DNA of 44,997 bases from Bacillus sp. FJAT-27245 (GCF_001273955.1 NZ_LIGI01000001.1:3724129-3769125); one strand, 5' to 3'. Counted from the first letter of the stretch, positions 15,169 through 24,055 are shown. The notes: generated from the letters alone by a model not told the origin. Numbers and translations: made by a program.

Positions 15169-15875
15169 TACTTCACATCCCTTCTCGTAAAATCGATCAT
15201 TCCGGCTAGATAAAGGATAGCTCCTACCCCAATTCCCAGCATGACATTGATGATTGGCTCATCCCATTTATTCATTAGGGAAGGCCATTTCCAAATCAAC
15301 CAATCAGGCAAAATATACGCAGAATAGGTTAATATAACGCCGAGAATACCTGTCGTAATCGGAATACTTTGATTCTTGGACACGCTCGCAACCCAAAGCT
15401 GAAGTCCCAGAACAGGAATGGCTGCGAAGTACGGATATACACTATTTTTCACAATATCCAAATACGGGATTTCTCCCAAGCCAAGCCAAACACCGTATCC
15501 GAGCGTAAAAATGGATAAAAGAACAGTTGCATAAAATAAAAATCCAGCAACGATTGTGAATTTCGACAAATATACGCTGTATTTGGAAACAGGCAACGCA
15601 ATCAGCTGCTTCCAAGCATTCGTTTCGTTCTCAATACTTGCGACAAAAGAAGTCAGGATTGCAATCCCCAACACAAGGGCGAGCGGGGTAAATGAGCCGA
15701 CATTCCCTAGATAATAACCCCAATCATCTTCACTCTGGGCAAGTAACCACTCTTTTCTTACTCCATAATTGACCATCTGCAGCGCCACGACTCCGAACGG
15801 GCCAAGGAATGCCAGCAGCCAAAATCCTTTCCGCCTTATCTTTAATAAATCCATCTGAATTAGCCTTCCAATCAT
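15168..15875 (-). CDS. ABC-2 permease, lantibiotic-immunity type (first permease)
   Basis: The 235-aa protein has about six transmembrane segments and the signature ENETNAWKQLIALPVSK, which aligns with the equivalent loop of the sister permease. It overlaps the ATPase stop by 4 nt (ATGA) and abuts the next permease, so ATPase, permease 1 and permease 2 are co-translated, as in lanFEG immunity transporters. Two different permeases per ATPase favour a lanFEG-type rather than BceAB-type complex; BceB proteins are much larger with a big extracellular domain, which is absent here. Confidence 0.84.
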   Translation of the reverse strand: MIGRLIQMDLLKIRRKGFWLLAFLGPFGVVALQMVNYGVRKEWLLAQSEDDWGYYLGNVGSFTPLALVLGIAILTSFVASIENETNAWKQLIALPVSKYSVYLSKFTIVAGFLFYATVLLSIFTLGYGVWLGLGEIPYLDIVKNSVYPYFAAIPVLGLQLWVASVSKNQSIPITTGILGVILTYSAYILPDWLIWKWPSLMNKWDEPIINVMLGIGVGAILYLAGMIDFTRRDVK

Positions 15876-16783
15876 TTTATCTGCCCCTCTGAAGTTAATT
15901 GCAGGAAAATGTCCTCCAAGGATTTCTTTTCCTCTTCAACACGGTAAATTGCAATATCTTCCTGGACCAGTATCCTAATGGCCAATGCGACCTTTTCATC
16001 AGAAAGATCAGATAAAGATATCAATCCTTCTTTCAAGTCTGAGTTAATCCCTTTGGATACCAACGTTCTCCAGGCTTTCTCTCCCTGATCTGCTTTTATA
16101 TATACCTTTTGCTTGGCATGCCGCCTCATCGCTTCAATAGAATCCTGAAAAATCATTTTCCCCTTTGAAACGATGCCGACTGTTGTTGCCATTTGATCAA
16201 CCTCGGATAGTAAATGGCTGGAAATCAACACTGTCATACCATGCTCAGCGGGTAGCCGTTTAATCAAGTTCCGAATTTCAATGATTCCTGACGGATCAAG
16301 GCCATTCGTCGGCTCATCGAGTATCAGTAGTTCCGGGCTGTTCAAGAGTGACGTTGCAATCCCCAACCGTTGCTTCATTCCAAGGGAATATCCCTTTACT
16401 TTTTTGTCAGCAGCTTCTGTTAAACGGACAATATCTAATACTTCATGAATTCTCGACTTAGGGACTCCGAGTATTTTTCGAATGGCCTCCAAATTTTCAT
16501 AGGCTGTTAAATGCGGGTAATATGATGGGTTTTCTACCAACGAGCCAACACGTTTTAAAATTTGTATCCGCGATCGAGTTATATCCTGTTCAAAAATATG
16601 AATCTTTCCTGCTGTAGGCTTCATTAAACCTAACAGCATTCGGATGGTCGTTGTTTTACCGGCTCCGTTTGGTCCCAAGAAGCCATAGATTTCACCTTTT
16701 TTAATCCTCATATCCAAATCCCGGACTGCAATCTCGTTGCCAAACCGTTTCGATAATCTTTCTGTTCTTACTACGAGTTCCAT
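15872..16783 (-). CDS. ABC transporter ATP-binding protein (BcrA/LanF-like)
   Basis: The 303-aa protein has Walker A GPNGAGKTT, signature YSLGMKQRLGIA and Walker B LLILDEPTNGLDP, then a roughly 80-residue C-terminal regulatory tail typical of BcrA-type ATPases. ATG 16783 (MELVVRTERLSKRFG) is preferred because GAGGTGA lies 6 nt upstream; ATG 16804 has no good site. It is the first gene of the exporter operon, next to a two-component system on the same strand, the usual arrangement for antibiotic-peptide sensing and resistance. The direct repeats at 16841-16858 are a candidate response-regulator site. Confidence 0.9.
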   Translation of the reverse strand: MELVVRTERLSKRFGNEIAVRDLDMRIKKGEIYGFLGPNGAGKTTTIRMLLGLMKPTAGKIHIFEQDITRSRIQILKRVGSLVENPSYYPHLTAYENLEAIRKILGVPKSRIHEVLDIVRLTEAADKKVKGYSLGMKQRLGIATSLLNSPELLILDEPTNGLDPSGIIEIRNLIKRLPAEHGMTVLISSHLLSEVDQMATTVGIVSKGKMIFQDSIEAMRRHAKQKVYIKADQGEKAWRTLVSKGINSDLKEGLISLSDLSDEKVALAIRILVQEDIAIYRVEEEKKSLEDIFLQLTSEGQIK

Positions 16784-16840
16784 TTCAATCACCTCATTTA
16801 CCATGGTAAAGGTTTAAGGTTAAAAGGAAGTCGGCAGGAA

Positions 16841-16858
16841 GTTTAAATTTTGTTTAAA
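16841..16858 (-). promoter_or_regulatory. Direct repeat, candidate response-regulator binding site
   Basis: GTTTAAA occurs at 16841-16847 and 16852-16858, 11 bp apart, one helical turn. OmpR-family regulators often bind such repeats upstream of regulated promoters. It lies 58-75 nt upstream of the exporter ATPase start. Confidence 0.4.
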
Positions 16859-16909
16859 ATGGATGTTTATTTGTGTAAGAGTTCTTTTTACCTCTTCCAT
16901 ATAACATAC

Positions 16910-16957
16910 AAAAAAGAGGCAACCTGATGGTTAAAGACCATCGGCTCCCTCTTTTTT
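16910..16957. terminator. Terminator overlapping the 3' end of the histidine kinase gene
   Basis: AAAAAAGAG pairs with CTCTTTTTT around an inner GATGG/CCATC hairpin. The kinase stop codon (16931-16933) lies in the loop, so the last codons are part of the hairpin. T-runs on both strands would allow action in both directions. Confidence 0.7.
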
Positions 16958-18313
16958 GTTTCGTTTAATTTTAATTTTAGTACCATTTTGTCCTGACTCA
17001 ATGTTCCATTCGAGCATCATGCCTTTTACCATTAGATCCACAATCGACATTCCTATGCCCGCCCCTTTTTCATCTGATTCATTTTCCATTCCTTTTCCTT
17101 TGTCAATAATGACAAGCGCATCGTACTCGGCGGTTGATTCGGAACTGAGTTCAATGTATTTTCCCGTTTTGGCATGGCGAATCACGTTCTGCAGTAAATT
17201 ATCTATGATACTTCCCATCCAGTTTGGATCTACATACCATATGTTATCCTCATACGATTTCAAATCAACTTCAATATGAAAAGCTTCCTTTTCAAAAACA
17301 GGATACCAGGAGGCAAAGGATTCACGGGCGAACCTGATGATGTCCAGTTTAATAGGCTCAAACTTATATTTACTGGCCATTAGCAAAGTATAGGACATCA
17401 AATTTTCAATTAATCGATCTATCTTTACTATTGATTTTTCCATGATTGCAATTGATTGCTGCCCTTGTTGGGATAACTCCTCCTTTCCTATTGAATAAAT
17501 CTGGGCTCTTATTTTGGTGAGGGGCGTCCTTAGGTCATGGGAAAGATTAGCAATCAGTTCCCTTCGTACTTGTTCCTCTTTTTGCCCCCGTTCCTTGCTT
17601 GCTTTAAGCTCTATTACCATTTGATTAAACGCTTGTTCAAGCTGGCCTATTTCATCCATCTTCTTGACATGAATTTGAATAGGCAAACCATCTACATCCC
17701 GAATATCCATGGCCTCTTGCAATTGCAGTATCCGCTTTCGAATACCCCTGAAAAATAGGAACGATACAGTTAAATACAACAAGGTAATGAAAGCAACCCC
17801 CAACATCAGAGCAGTGCTATGTTCAGCGGATAACTGGACCAAAGGCGGGTCAAAGAACGTTCTGGGCAGCTCCAGGACAATGAATCCCCGAGGTTTGTCT
17901 CCTCCAACAAAAGCAATAACAGTAAATGGGTCACCACCATACCGTTCCTTAATGAATTGTGCAGTATAAACCGGCGTCCATTCTGATGGCAGTTTTTCCT
18001 TTACATTCACCTGATTCAAAAGCTGACCATTATCGCCTACATAAAACATAGATGCCTTGGGATATTCATCCTTCCAAGCCGAAAAGTACCGGCTAATCGT
18101 TTCCGTAGAATAATCCTGTAAATTTGCTGCTCCTTTATGCCACTTTTCCTCAATCTCATAATGGGATTCCTTACCCAGCTGTGCAGTTTTACCGTTCATA
18201 TTTTGAAGACCAGAAACAAATAAGAACATCACTAAATAAGCAATTTGAATAAGAAACAAGGCTGTCAGGATAATAGCTATGTATTTTGTCTGCAAAGAAC
18301 GAATCAGTTTCAT
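16931..18313 (-). CDS. Sensor histidine kinase
   Basis: The 460-aa protein has two transmembrane helices (about 11-35 and 168-190) flanking an extracellular region of about 130 residues. A HAMP region follows, then the H-box NLSHDLRTPLTKIR with phospho-acceptor H259. The N box (DNLLQNVIRHAK) and G boxes (DKGKGMENE, GAGIGMSIV) of the ATPase domain are present. It overlaps the response regulator gene by 4 nt and lies directly upstream of the exporter operon. The extracellular domain is large enough for direct sensing, unlike the intramembrane BceS-type kinases. The signal is unknown, probably a cell-envelope peptide. Confidence 0.91.
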   Translation of the reverse strand: MKLIRSLQTKYIAIILTALFLIQIAYLVMFLFVSGLQNMNGKTAQLGKESHYEIEEKWHKGAANLQDYSTETISRYFSAWKDEYPKASMFYVGDNGQLLNQVNVKEKLPSEWTPVYTAQFIKERYGGDPFTVIAFVGGDKPRGFIVLELPRTFFDPPLVQLSAEHSTALMLGVAFITLLYLTVSFLFFRGIRKRILQLQEAMDIRDVDGLPIQIHVKKMDEIGQLEQAFNQMVIELKASKERGQKEEQVRRELIANLSHDLRTPLTKIRAQIYSIGKEELSQQGQQSIAIMEKSIVKIDRLIENLMSYTLLMASKYKFEPIKLDIIRFARESFASWYPVFEKEAFHIEVDLKSYEDNIWYVDPNWMGSIIDNLLQNVIRHAKTGKYIELSSESTAEYDALVIIDKGKGMENESDEKGAGIGMSIVDLMVKGMMLEWNIESGQNGTKIKIKRNKKEGADGL

Positions 18314-18978
18314 AGTTTTACTCTGTATCCCAGCCCTCGAATTGTCTCTACAATTGTTGGTTTTCCGGGATTCTTCTCAATTTTTTCGCGCAAGTAACGG
18401 ATATGTACCATTAGAGTCTTGTCCCCTTCAATAAAACGTTCTCCCCACACACCTTCATAAAGCTGTTCTTTTGTTAAAATCTGGTTCAAATGCCGAAGAA
18501 AGAAATTAAATAAATGATATTGTTTACCTGTTAATTGAATTTCTTTTCCACTATCCTGGTTGATAATCCTCAAATCTTTTGTATAAATGGTTAAGTGCTG
18601 CAATTGCAGTACGTCTTCATTTTTTTGATAACGCCTTAACAATACTTCAATTCGCGCGGCGAGTTCATCTGGATGAAAAGGCTTTGTAACATAATCATCC
18701 GCAAAATTAAGGCCCTCCACTTTATCCTCTACACCAGTCCGCGCCGAGAGCATAATGATTGGCAAGTCTGCTTTTTCCTTCTTTATTCGTTTTCCGACAG
18801 AAAAACCATCCAACCCTGGCAGCATAACATCTAGAATAACCGCATCTACGTCTAAAATATGGTTTTCTGCTCCTTCTCCTGATTTTAACCAGATGACATT
18901 ATGGCCCCTTTCAGTCAAATCCTTCAGTACCCATGTTCCAATATCCGTTTCGTCTTCTATGTATAATAAGCGCGCCAT
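18310..18978 (-). CDS. OmpR-family response regulator
   Basis: The 222-aa protein has a receiver domain (acidic pocket IEDE, phospho-acceptor D50 in VILDVMLPG, K99 in YVTKPF) and a C-terminal winged helix (ILTKEQLYEGVWG, TLMVHIRYLREKIE, IRGLGYRVKL). ATG 18978 follows GGAGGGG; the upstream in-frame start lacks a ribosome site. It overlaps the kinase gene by 4 nt, so the pair forms one unit. It probably activates the adjacent ABC exporter, perhaps through the repeats at 16841-16858. Confidence 0.92.
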   Translation of the reverse strand: MARLLYIEDETDIGTWVLKDLTERGHNVIWLKSGEGAENHILDVDAVILDVMLPGLDGFSVGKRIKKEKADLPIIMLSARTGVEDKVEGLNFADDYVTKPFHPDELAARIEVLLRRYQKNEDVLQLQHLTIYTKDLRIINQDSGKEIQLTGKQYHLFNFFLRHLNQILTKEQLYEGVWGERFIEGDKTLMVHIRYLREKIEKNPGKPTIVETIRGLGYRVKL

Positions 18979-19079
18979 ACCACCCCTCCAGTCTTGTTTA
19001 ACCAATATTATGGAAATAATCCTCTTTTTTAGTATAACAATCTTCTATTCATTTGGATTATTTACCTACTTCTCTATAT

Positions 19080-19105
19080 AGAAAAAGCCCGGACGGCCCC
19101 GAGCT
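19080..19105 (-). terminator. Terminator downstream of the MDR oxidoreductase gene
   Basis: On the minus strand AGCTCGG and CCGGGCT form a 7-bp stem (one G-U) followed by TTTTTC, about 120 nt after the stop at 19229. Confidence 0.65.
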
Positions 19106-19177
19106 CTTATACTTATTTGACATCCTTTTTCACTTTGTACCACTATTTCTTTTCCATCAACAATCCGTTTCGCAATA

Positions 19178-19206
19178 GAATTCAACAAAAAACGTTAATC
19201 CTTCCT
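19178..19206. repeat. Dispersed short repeat, copy 2
   Basis: This is the second copy of the element at 14135-14165 (GAATTCAACAAAAAACG then TTAATCCTTCCT). It lies just after the MDR oxidoreductase gene on its strand. Confidence 0.55.
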
Positions 19207-19228
19207 GGACCAGCGCATCTATCATCTA

Positions 19229-20188
19229 TTATTCCATTTTCATTTTAAGAACAATCTTCCCCTTTGTGCGTCCACTTTCGATATGCCGGTGAGCTTCAAC
19301 AATTTGTTCCAAAGGAAAGGATTTCTCAATAATAGGCCTTAACTTTCCTTCCTCCACAAGACTACTTAAGAAATCCAGATCTGCATCATTTGGTTTCGCA
19401 AGATGAATCTTTGCTTTCTTTCGGCCAATCAAAGAACCGACTATCATTTGAATAGGGTGATACTTTGGGGAGAGTGGATTCTCTGTAATATAGACACCCG
19501 TATCGGTTAGGGAACGCAAACAGCTGAAAAAGGTCCGCCTTGCAACCGCATCCAGAATGACATCGTACTTTTTCCCATTAACCGCGAAATCCTCCATTGT
19601 ATAATCGATCACGAAATCTGCCCCAAGATCTTTAACCCACTGAAGGTTCGAGGTACTGCAAACCGCAGTTACTTCAGCGCCAAAGTATTTGGCAAGCTGA
19701 ACAGCAAAGTGGCCGACGCCCCCTGACGCACCGTAAATCAAGACTCTTTGGCCTTGCTTGACCTGTGCTACATTTCGTAAAGCCTGCAGCGCTGTCTGAG
19801 CAGCACATGGGATAGCCGCTGCCTCCTCAAAGGTTGCATTCTTTGGCATAAAACTTAGGGCACTTTGGGAGGGACAGACAAATTCTGCATGAGATCCGAG
19901 GCAACTCCCGAAAACACGATCTCCAACCTTGAATCTATGTACATTTTTCCCGACGGCTTCAACAGTACCGGCAACGTCTATTCCCAATATTGAATTCTTT
20001 GGTTTTGTAAAACCATTTTCCAACCTGGTAGGCAAATAGCCCTTTCGAAATAGATTGTCATATGCATTGACCGAAGCGCTATGCACTCTAACCAATACGC
20101 GATTGTCATCCATTATGGATGGTTTGTCGGCATCTGTTATTTCCATGACTTCAGGGGGACCATAGGACCTGTAGATAGCAGCTTTCAT
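19229..20188 (-). CDS. Zinc-free MDR oxidoreductase (quinone reductase/RTN4IP1-like)
   Basis: The 319-aa medium-chain dehydrogenase/reductase has the GroES-like fold (VRVHSASVNAYDNLFR, GIDVAGTVEAVGKNVHRFKVGDRVFG) and an NADPH-binding motif, LIYGASGGVGHFAVQLAKYFG. Structural and catalytic zinc ligands are absent, placing it with quinone oxidoreductases. It probably reduces quinones or activated alkenes with NADPH. The ATG follows GAAGGAGG. It is transcribed alone. A paralog of similar length is at 27865-28839. Confidence 0.87.
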   Translation of the reverse strand: MKAAIYRSYGPPEVMEITDADKPSIMDDNRVLVRVHSASVNAYDNLFRKGYLPTRLENGFTKPKNSILGIDVAGTVEAVGKNVHRFKVGDRVFGSCLGSHAEFVCPSQSALSFMPKNATFEEAAAIPCAAQTALQALRNVAQVKQGQRVLIYGASGGVGHFAVQLAKYFGAEVTAVCSTSNLQWVKDLGADFVIDYTMEDFAVNGKKYDVILDAVARRTFFSCLRSLTDTGVYITENPLSPKYHPIQMIVGSLIGRKKAKIHLAKPNDADLDFLSSLVEEGKLRPIIEKSFPLEQIVEAHRHIESGRTKGKIVLKMKME

Positions 20189-20414
20189 CTGTCAAACCTC
20201 CTTCATTCATAATCGACTTCCTTATCTAGTTTTCAATAATGCATTCGAAATTCCCTGCTTTTTGGGATGAATGAATAATTAGTCAATCGGTGCAAGGAAT
20301 GGTGCGTCTTTGTATCTATATATTTTTAGTCTTTAATTAGAACTCAAAATTAGTTATTATTAACCTTCAAATGAAGTAACTTTCTTGTTCAATTCGTCTT
20401 TCAACAAAGGTGCT

Positions 20415-20492
20415 TTATCCCTCCTGGGCGAACGCACTCACAAAATGATATATCAATAGAAATAGAAGAATTGGTATAAGTGCTCTCAACAT
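20415..20492 (-). CDS. 25-aa hydrophobic peptide with strong ribosome site
   Basis: ATG 20492 follows CTGGAGGAAGATT. The product reads MLRALIPILLFLLIYHFVSA then FAQEG, a single hydrophobic segment with one N-terminal arginine. It could be a small membrane peptide, a type I toxin-like peptide or a leader. No family is recognised. Two mutually exclusive hairpins lie upstream (20540-20584). The 20189-20792 stretch holds nothing else I can support as a gene. Confidence 0.4.
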   Translation of the reverse strand: MLRALIPILLFLLIYHFVSAFAQEG

Positions 20493-20539
20493 AATCTTCC
20501 TCCAGGCGAGGTAAAAGGAAATCCCATTGAAGAGTTGAT

Positions 20540-20584
20540 GGTTATTTTATCACCAAAAATAACCCGGCATCCTTTAGCCGGGTT
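20540..20584 (-). promoter_or_regulatory. Candidate attenuator: overlapping terminator and alternative hairpin
   Basis: On the minus strand AACCCGGC/GCCGGGTT form a perfect 8-bp stem followed by ATTTTT, a terminator. The GGTT at its 3' end also pairs, in GGTTATTTT with AAAATAACC, to form a second hairpin that excludes the first. It lies 48 nt upstream of the 25-aa peptide start. Confidence 0.4.
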
Positions 20585-20731
20585 ACTCTTGTACTCTATG
20601 GGTACACTATGGGGAATTACATCATTTTTTGGTTTTTGGGACAACCAGACCGGATTCTGCACCTGGCTTGTCACTAATTGCAGCTTTATCTTAACCGACA
20701 GCCACCCCACTTTTACAACCCTCTACAACCA

Positions 20732-20764
20732 CAAAAACAGGGCTTGAGCAATTAGCTCAAACCC
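20732..20764 (-). terminator. Terminator of the pseudouridine/nucleoside operon
   Basis: On the minus strand GGGTTTGAGC and GCTCAAGCCC form a 10-bp stem (one G-U) with a 5-nt loop, followed by TGTTTTTG, about 30 nt after the nucleoside hydrolase stop. Confidence 0.87.
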
Positions 20765-20792
20765 CTAAGCGCTCCCACGCACTCAAATCAAA

Positions 20793-21734
20793 TCAGTACT
20801 TCTTCAACGCGTCGATCATAAGCTTCCAGAAGCCGTCTACATCCAGTTCAAGCCCGAACTTGGCGTTTACTTCCCTGCCGGTGACCCCATGGAGGTCAAC
20901 CAGCGTCGTTCCGGCTGTAAACTCGCCTTTCGTTTCCACTGCGATATTTACATCCTTCATCTTAAATAACTCCGGTGCGACCAAGTATGCGACAGTCAGG
21001 ACATCGTGTACTGGCGCTCCGTCGAAATCGAACATTTCTTTATACGTTGAAGCAAAAAACACTAACAGTTCGCCAACGATATTGGCAACCTTGTTATCAA
21101 TTTTATTCACTTCATCGATCACTTCTTTAGTTGCCAAGGCTTGGTGAGTGATATCCACCCCCATCACCGCGATTGGCAGGCCGCTATCGAATACTTTTTT
21201 AGCAGCTTCCGGATCGGCCCAAATATTGAATTCAGCCGTTGGCGTCCAGTTCCCGAACGTCCCGCCGCCCATAAGGACAATTTCTTCTATATTATTCTTA
21301 ATTTCTGGTGCTTTTGCGAGAGCCAATGCAACATTTGTTAATGGCCCTGTTGGTAAAATAGTAACAGGCTCGTTTGACTCTTTTACCAGTCTAATAATGG
21401 TGTCCGCACCATGTTCATCGCTCCAGCTACGGGATGGTTCAGGAAGCTCCGGGCCATCAAGCCCAGAATCCCCGTGTATGCCGGGTGCTGTTTCGCGGAC
21501 GCGAATTAAAGGATCGCTTGCACCTTTTGAAACGACGACATCTGTCAATGAAACCAAGTCACAAATTTTCAAGGCATTGTCGGTTGTTTTTTCAATCTCA
21601 GCATTTCCTGAAACCGTTGTGATTCCCAGAATCTCCAATTCCGGACGTGCAGCAGCTAAAATAATTGCGATTGCATCATCATGGCCTGGATCGCAATCCA
21701 TAATAATTTTCCTTTTTTTATCCACATCATTCAC
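20793..21734 (-). CDS. Inosine-uridine-type nucleoside hydrolase
   Basis: The 313-aa protein has the family signature IIMDCDPGHDDAIAI (aspartate cluster for Ca) plus LPTGPLTNVALAL and the C-terminal APVHDVLTVAYL with the catalytic-site His/Asp. It hydrolyses ribonucleosides to base and ribose; pyrimidine preference is plausible given the neighbours. It starts 12 nt after the nucleoside transporter stop and is last in the operon psuK-psuG-nupC-rih. The role is salvage of ordinary nucleosides imported by the same transporter. Confidence 0.9.
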   Translation of the reverse strand: MNDVDKKRKIIMDCDPGHDDAIAIILAAARPELEILGITTVSGNAEIEKTTDNALKICDLVSLTDVVVSKGASDPLIRVRETAPGIHGDSGLDGPELPEPSRSWSDEHGADTIIRLVKESNEPVTILPTGPLTNVALALAKAPEIKNNIEEIVLMGGGTFGNWTPTAEFNIWADPEAAKKVFDSGLPIAVMGVDITHQALATKEVIDEVNKIDNKVANIVGELLVFFASTYKEMFDFDGAPVHDVLTVAYLVAPELFKMKDVNIAVETKGEFTAGTTLVDLHGVTGREVNAKFGLELDVDGFWKLMIDALKKY

Positions 21735-21746
21735 CCCATTAAAATT

Positions 21747-22928
21747 TTACATTACAAGCCCCATCATTGTTCCTGAAATAACAGATGCCAATGTCGCACC
21801 CAACAATAATTTCATAGAGTGTTTCGCTACGAAATTACCTTGTTTCTCACTAATTGCCTTGATCGATCCCGCAACAATTCCAACAGTTCCAAAGTTAGCG
21901 AAACTAACCAAATAAACAGATACAATCGCGATTGTTTTATCGGAAAGCTGTTTTGCAACATCGCCAAAATTCAACATTGCGACAAATTCATTCGTGATTA
22001 GCTTCGTGGCCATAATGCCGCCTGCCTGTACAGCTTCCGACCATGGAATCCCCATCAGGAAAGCGATTGGCGAGAAGACATAACCAATAACCGTTTGGAA
22101 CGAAATATGGAATACGCCCAGAAATACGACGTTGATTAACTCCATTAAGGAAATGAACCCCAATAGCATAGCGGCAACGATAATGACGAGTTTAAACCCG
22201 TCCATTACACTTTCGCCAATCATTTGGAAGAATGGAAGTTTTTCTTTTTCTTCAACCTGAACCAAATCCTCATTATCATCCAAATCATATGGATTGATAA
22301 TGTTTGCAACGATTAGGGCACTGAAAATGTTCAATACGACAGCGGTTACAACAAACTTCGGCTCAAGCATTTTCATATACGATCCAACCATCGCCATACT
22401 GATCGCACTCATTGCAGAAGTACAAATCGTGTAAAGCCGTTGAGGCGACAGGACCGGAATTTGTTTGATAATAGTCAAGAACACTTCTGGCTGCCCAAGA
22501 GTAGCAGTGGAGATTGCAAAGTAGCTTTCCAGTTTCCCCATACCGGTTATTTTGCTTAAAAACAAACCTAAATATTTGATAATAAACGGAAGTACTTTTA
22601 TATAGTTTAAGATTCCGATTAAAACCGAGATAAATACTAATGGCAATAATACAGATATGAAGAAAGTGAATGCGCCTTCATTCACCATACCGCCAAATAC
22701 AAAGTTGATACCGGCATCCGCAAGCTTCATCAGCTTTTCAAAAAACACGCCAACTTTTGTGATTGCGACCAAGCCGATATTGGTATTCATCATGAAGTAA
22801 ACGGAAAGGATTTGCACACCAAGCATGATTAGAATACGTTTGTATTTAATTTGTTTTCGGTCATTACTGACAAGGAAACCAATCGCAAAAACAAACAATA
22901 TTCCTGTAATAAGGAAAATAAAATTCAT
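21747..22928 (-). CDS. NupC-type concentrative nucleoside transporter
   Basis: The 393-aa membrane protein has family signatures GQPEVFLTI, TSAMSAISMAMVGSYMKM and KLITNEFVAMLNFG, with about ten membrane segments and a charged loop near 215-230. ATG 22928 follows AGAAGGTGGGC; the longer form from 22961 has no site. CNT proteins import nucleosides with protons or sodium. Its place between psuG and a nucleoside hydrolase suggests import of pseudouridine and other nucleosides. It is separated from psuG by a 210-nt structured element (22977-23121), which may alter its expression relative to psuG. Confidence 0.9.
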   Translation of the reverse strand: MNFIFLITGILFVFAIGFLVSNDRKQIKYKRILIMLGVQILSVYFMMNTNIGLVAITKVGVFFEKLMKLADAGINFVFGGMVNEGAFTFFISVLLPLVFISVLIGILNYIKVLPFIIKYLGLFLSKITGMGKLESYFAISTATLGQPEVFLTIIKQIPVLSPQRLYTICTSAMSAISMAMVGSYMKMLEPKFVVTAVVLNIFSALIVANIINPYDLDDNEDLVQVEEKEKLPFFQMIGESVMDGFKLVIIVAAMLLGFISLMELINVVFLGVFHISFQTVIGYVFSPIAFLMGIPWSEAVQAGGIMATKLITNEFVAMLNFGDVAKQLSDKTIAIVSVYLVSFANFGTVGIVAGSIKAISEKQGNFVAKHSMKLLLGATLASVISGTMMGLVM

Positions 22929-22976
22929 GTAAAGCCCACCTTCTGTTGTTAGCGTTTTCACCGAGTTGTTTAAAAA

Positions 22977-23121
22977 ACAACTTCTATAAAGGGATTTTTC
23001 ACTTTCCCCACTCTTAGGGGACAGTAAGACCTATAGGGGCACTGTCCCTAAAGGTCCGAGTGGTTCAACTAACCATCAGCGGAAAACACCGCTGATGGAA
23101 GTTTCACTTTATAGAAGTTGT
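22977..23121. repeat. MITE-like structured element with 15-bp terminal inverted repeats
   Basis: Perfect inverted repeats ACAACTTCTATAAAG (22977-22991) and CTTTATAGAAGTTGT (23107-23121) enclose two further hairpins. The first is TTAGGGGACAGT/ACTGTCCCTAA with one bulge. The second is CCATCAGCGG/CCGCTGATGG, perfect 10 bp. As minus-strand RNA it would fold into a multi-branched structure closed by the outer stem and followed by a T-run, and an AGTTGTTT/AAACAACT hairpin can compete for the outer 3' arm. It sits between psuG and the transporter gene. It looks like a miniature mobile element or a processed/attenuating RNA. Confidence 0.65.
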
Positions 23122-23137
23122 GGTTATAGCAATTTAA

Positions 23138-24055
23138 TTATTTTGTTTTGTTGTTGAAGCTAACTGCAAGTTGGGAACCGACTTTTGCATTGTGTTTTAC
23201 CAATTCGATATTGGCAACAAGGCTCTTGCCTTCAGTCATTTCTTTGATTTTTCCAAGAAGGAATGGCGTGCTGTCTTTACCGGAAATGCCTTTTTCTTCG
23301 GCTTCTTTAACTGCACCAGCGATAATGCCATTGATGTAGTCTTCATCCATCGCGTGCTCTTCTGGGATTGGGTTGGCGATTACCGCTCCACCTTTAAGGT
23401 TCAATTCCCACTTTGTTTTTAGAGTTTCAGCGATAACATCAAGGGAATCAGTATGGAAGTTCAATTTATGTTCGCTTCTTCTAGTGTAGAATGCTGGAAG
23501 AACTTCAGTTCCGTACCCGATAACAGGAACGCCTTTTGTTTCAAGGTACTCAAGCGTAAGAGCTAGATCCAGGATGGATTTCGCACCTGCGCAGACAACC
23601 GCTACATTTGTTTGTGCCAATTCATCAAGGTCGGCTGAGATATCCATTGTTGTTTCAGCGCCCCTGTGAACGCCGCCGATACCGCCAGTTACGAAAATGC
23701 TGATGTCTGCCAATTCAGCACAGATCATTGTAGAAGCAACAGTTGTCGCACCAAGCTTTTTCGTTGCAATGATTGCAGCCAGGTCACGCCTAGATACTTT
23801 CGCAACGTCCTTGCTTTTACCGAAAAGCTCTAATTCTTCGTCTGTCAGGCCGACTTTGATTTTTCCGTCAATAATCGCGATTGTTGCCGGAACAGCGCCA
23901 TTATCGCGAACGATTTGTTCAACTTCGCGTGCCATTTGGACGTTTTGTGGGTAAGGCATACCGTGGGAAATGATTGTAGATTCAAGTGCTACGATCGCTT
24001 TGCCTTCTTCTTTCGCTTTTTGTACCTCTGCAGATAGTTCAATATACTGTTTCAT
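23138..24055 (-). CDS. psuG: Pseudouridine-5'-phosphate glycosidase
   Basis: The 305-aa protein shows hallmarks of PsuG/Ind[57 protein letters not shown] and the closing [15 protein letters not shown]. It splits pseudouridine 5'-phosphate into uracil and ribose 5-phosphate using a Mn site and a lysine Schiff base. ATG 24055 follows TATGGAGGAATTTCAG. It overlaps the kinase gene by 17 nt, so the two pathway steps are translationally coupled. Confidence 0.95.
   Translation of the reverse strand: MKQYIELSAEVQKAKEEGKAIVALESTIISHGMPYPQNVQMAREVEQIVRDNGAVPATIAIIDGKIKVGLTDEELELFGKSKDVAKVSRRDLAAIIATKKLGATTVASTMICAELADISIFVTGGIGGVHRGAETTMDISADLDELAQTNVAVVCAGAKSILDLALTLEYLETKGVPVIGYGTEVLPAFYTRRSEHKLNFHTDSLDVIAETLKTKWELNLKGGAVIANPIPEEHAMDEDYINGIIAGAVKEAEEKGISGKDSTPFLLGKIKEMTEGKSLVANIELVKHNAKVGSQLAVSFNNKTK

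Noticed and set aside
20486-20747. Opposed frames of about 70 codons in the gap after the nucleoside operon
   Set aside because: They overlap terminator hairpins, lack ribosome sites and have no coding character.
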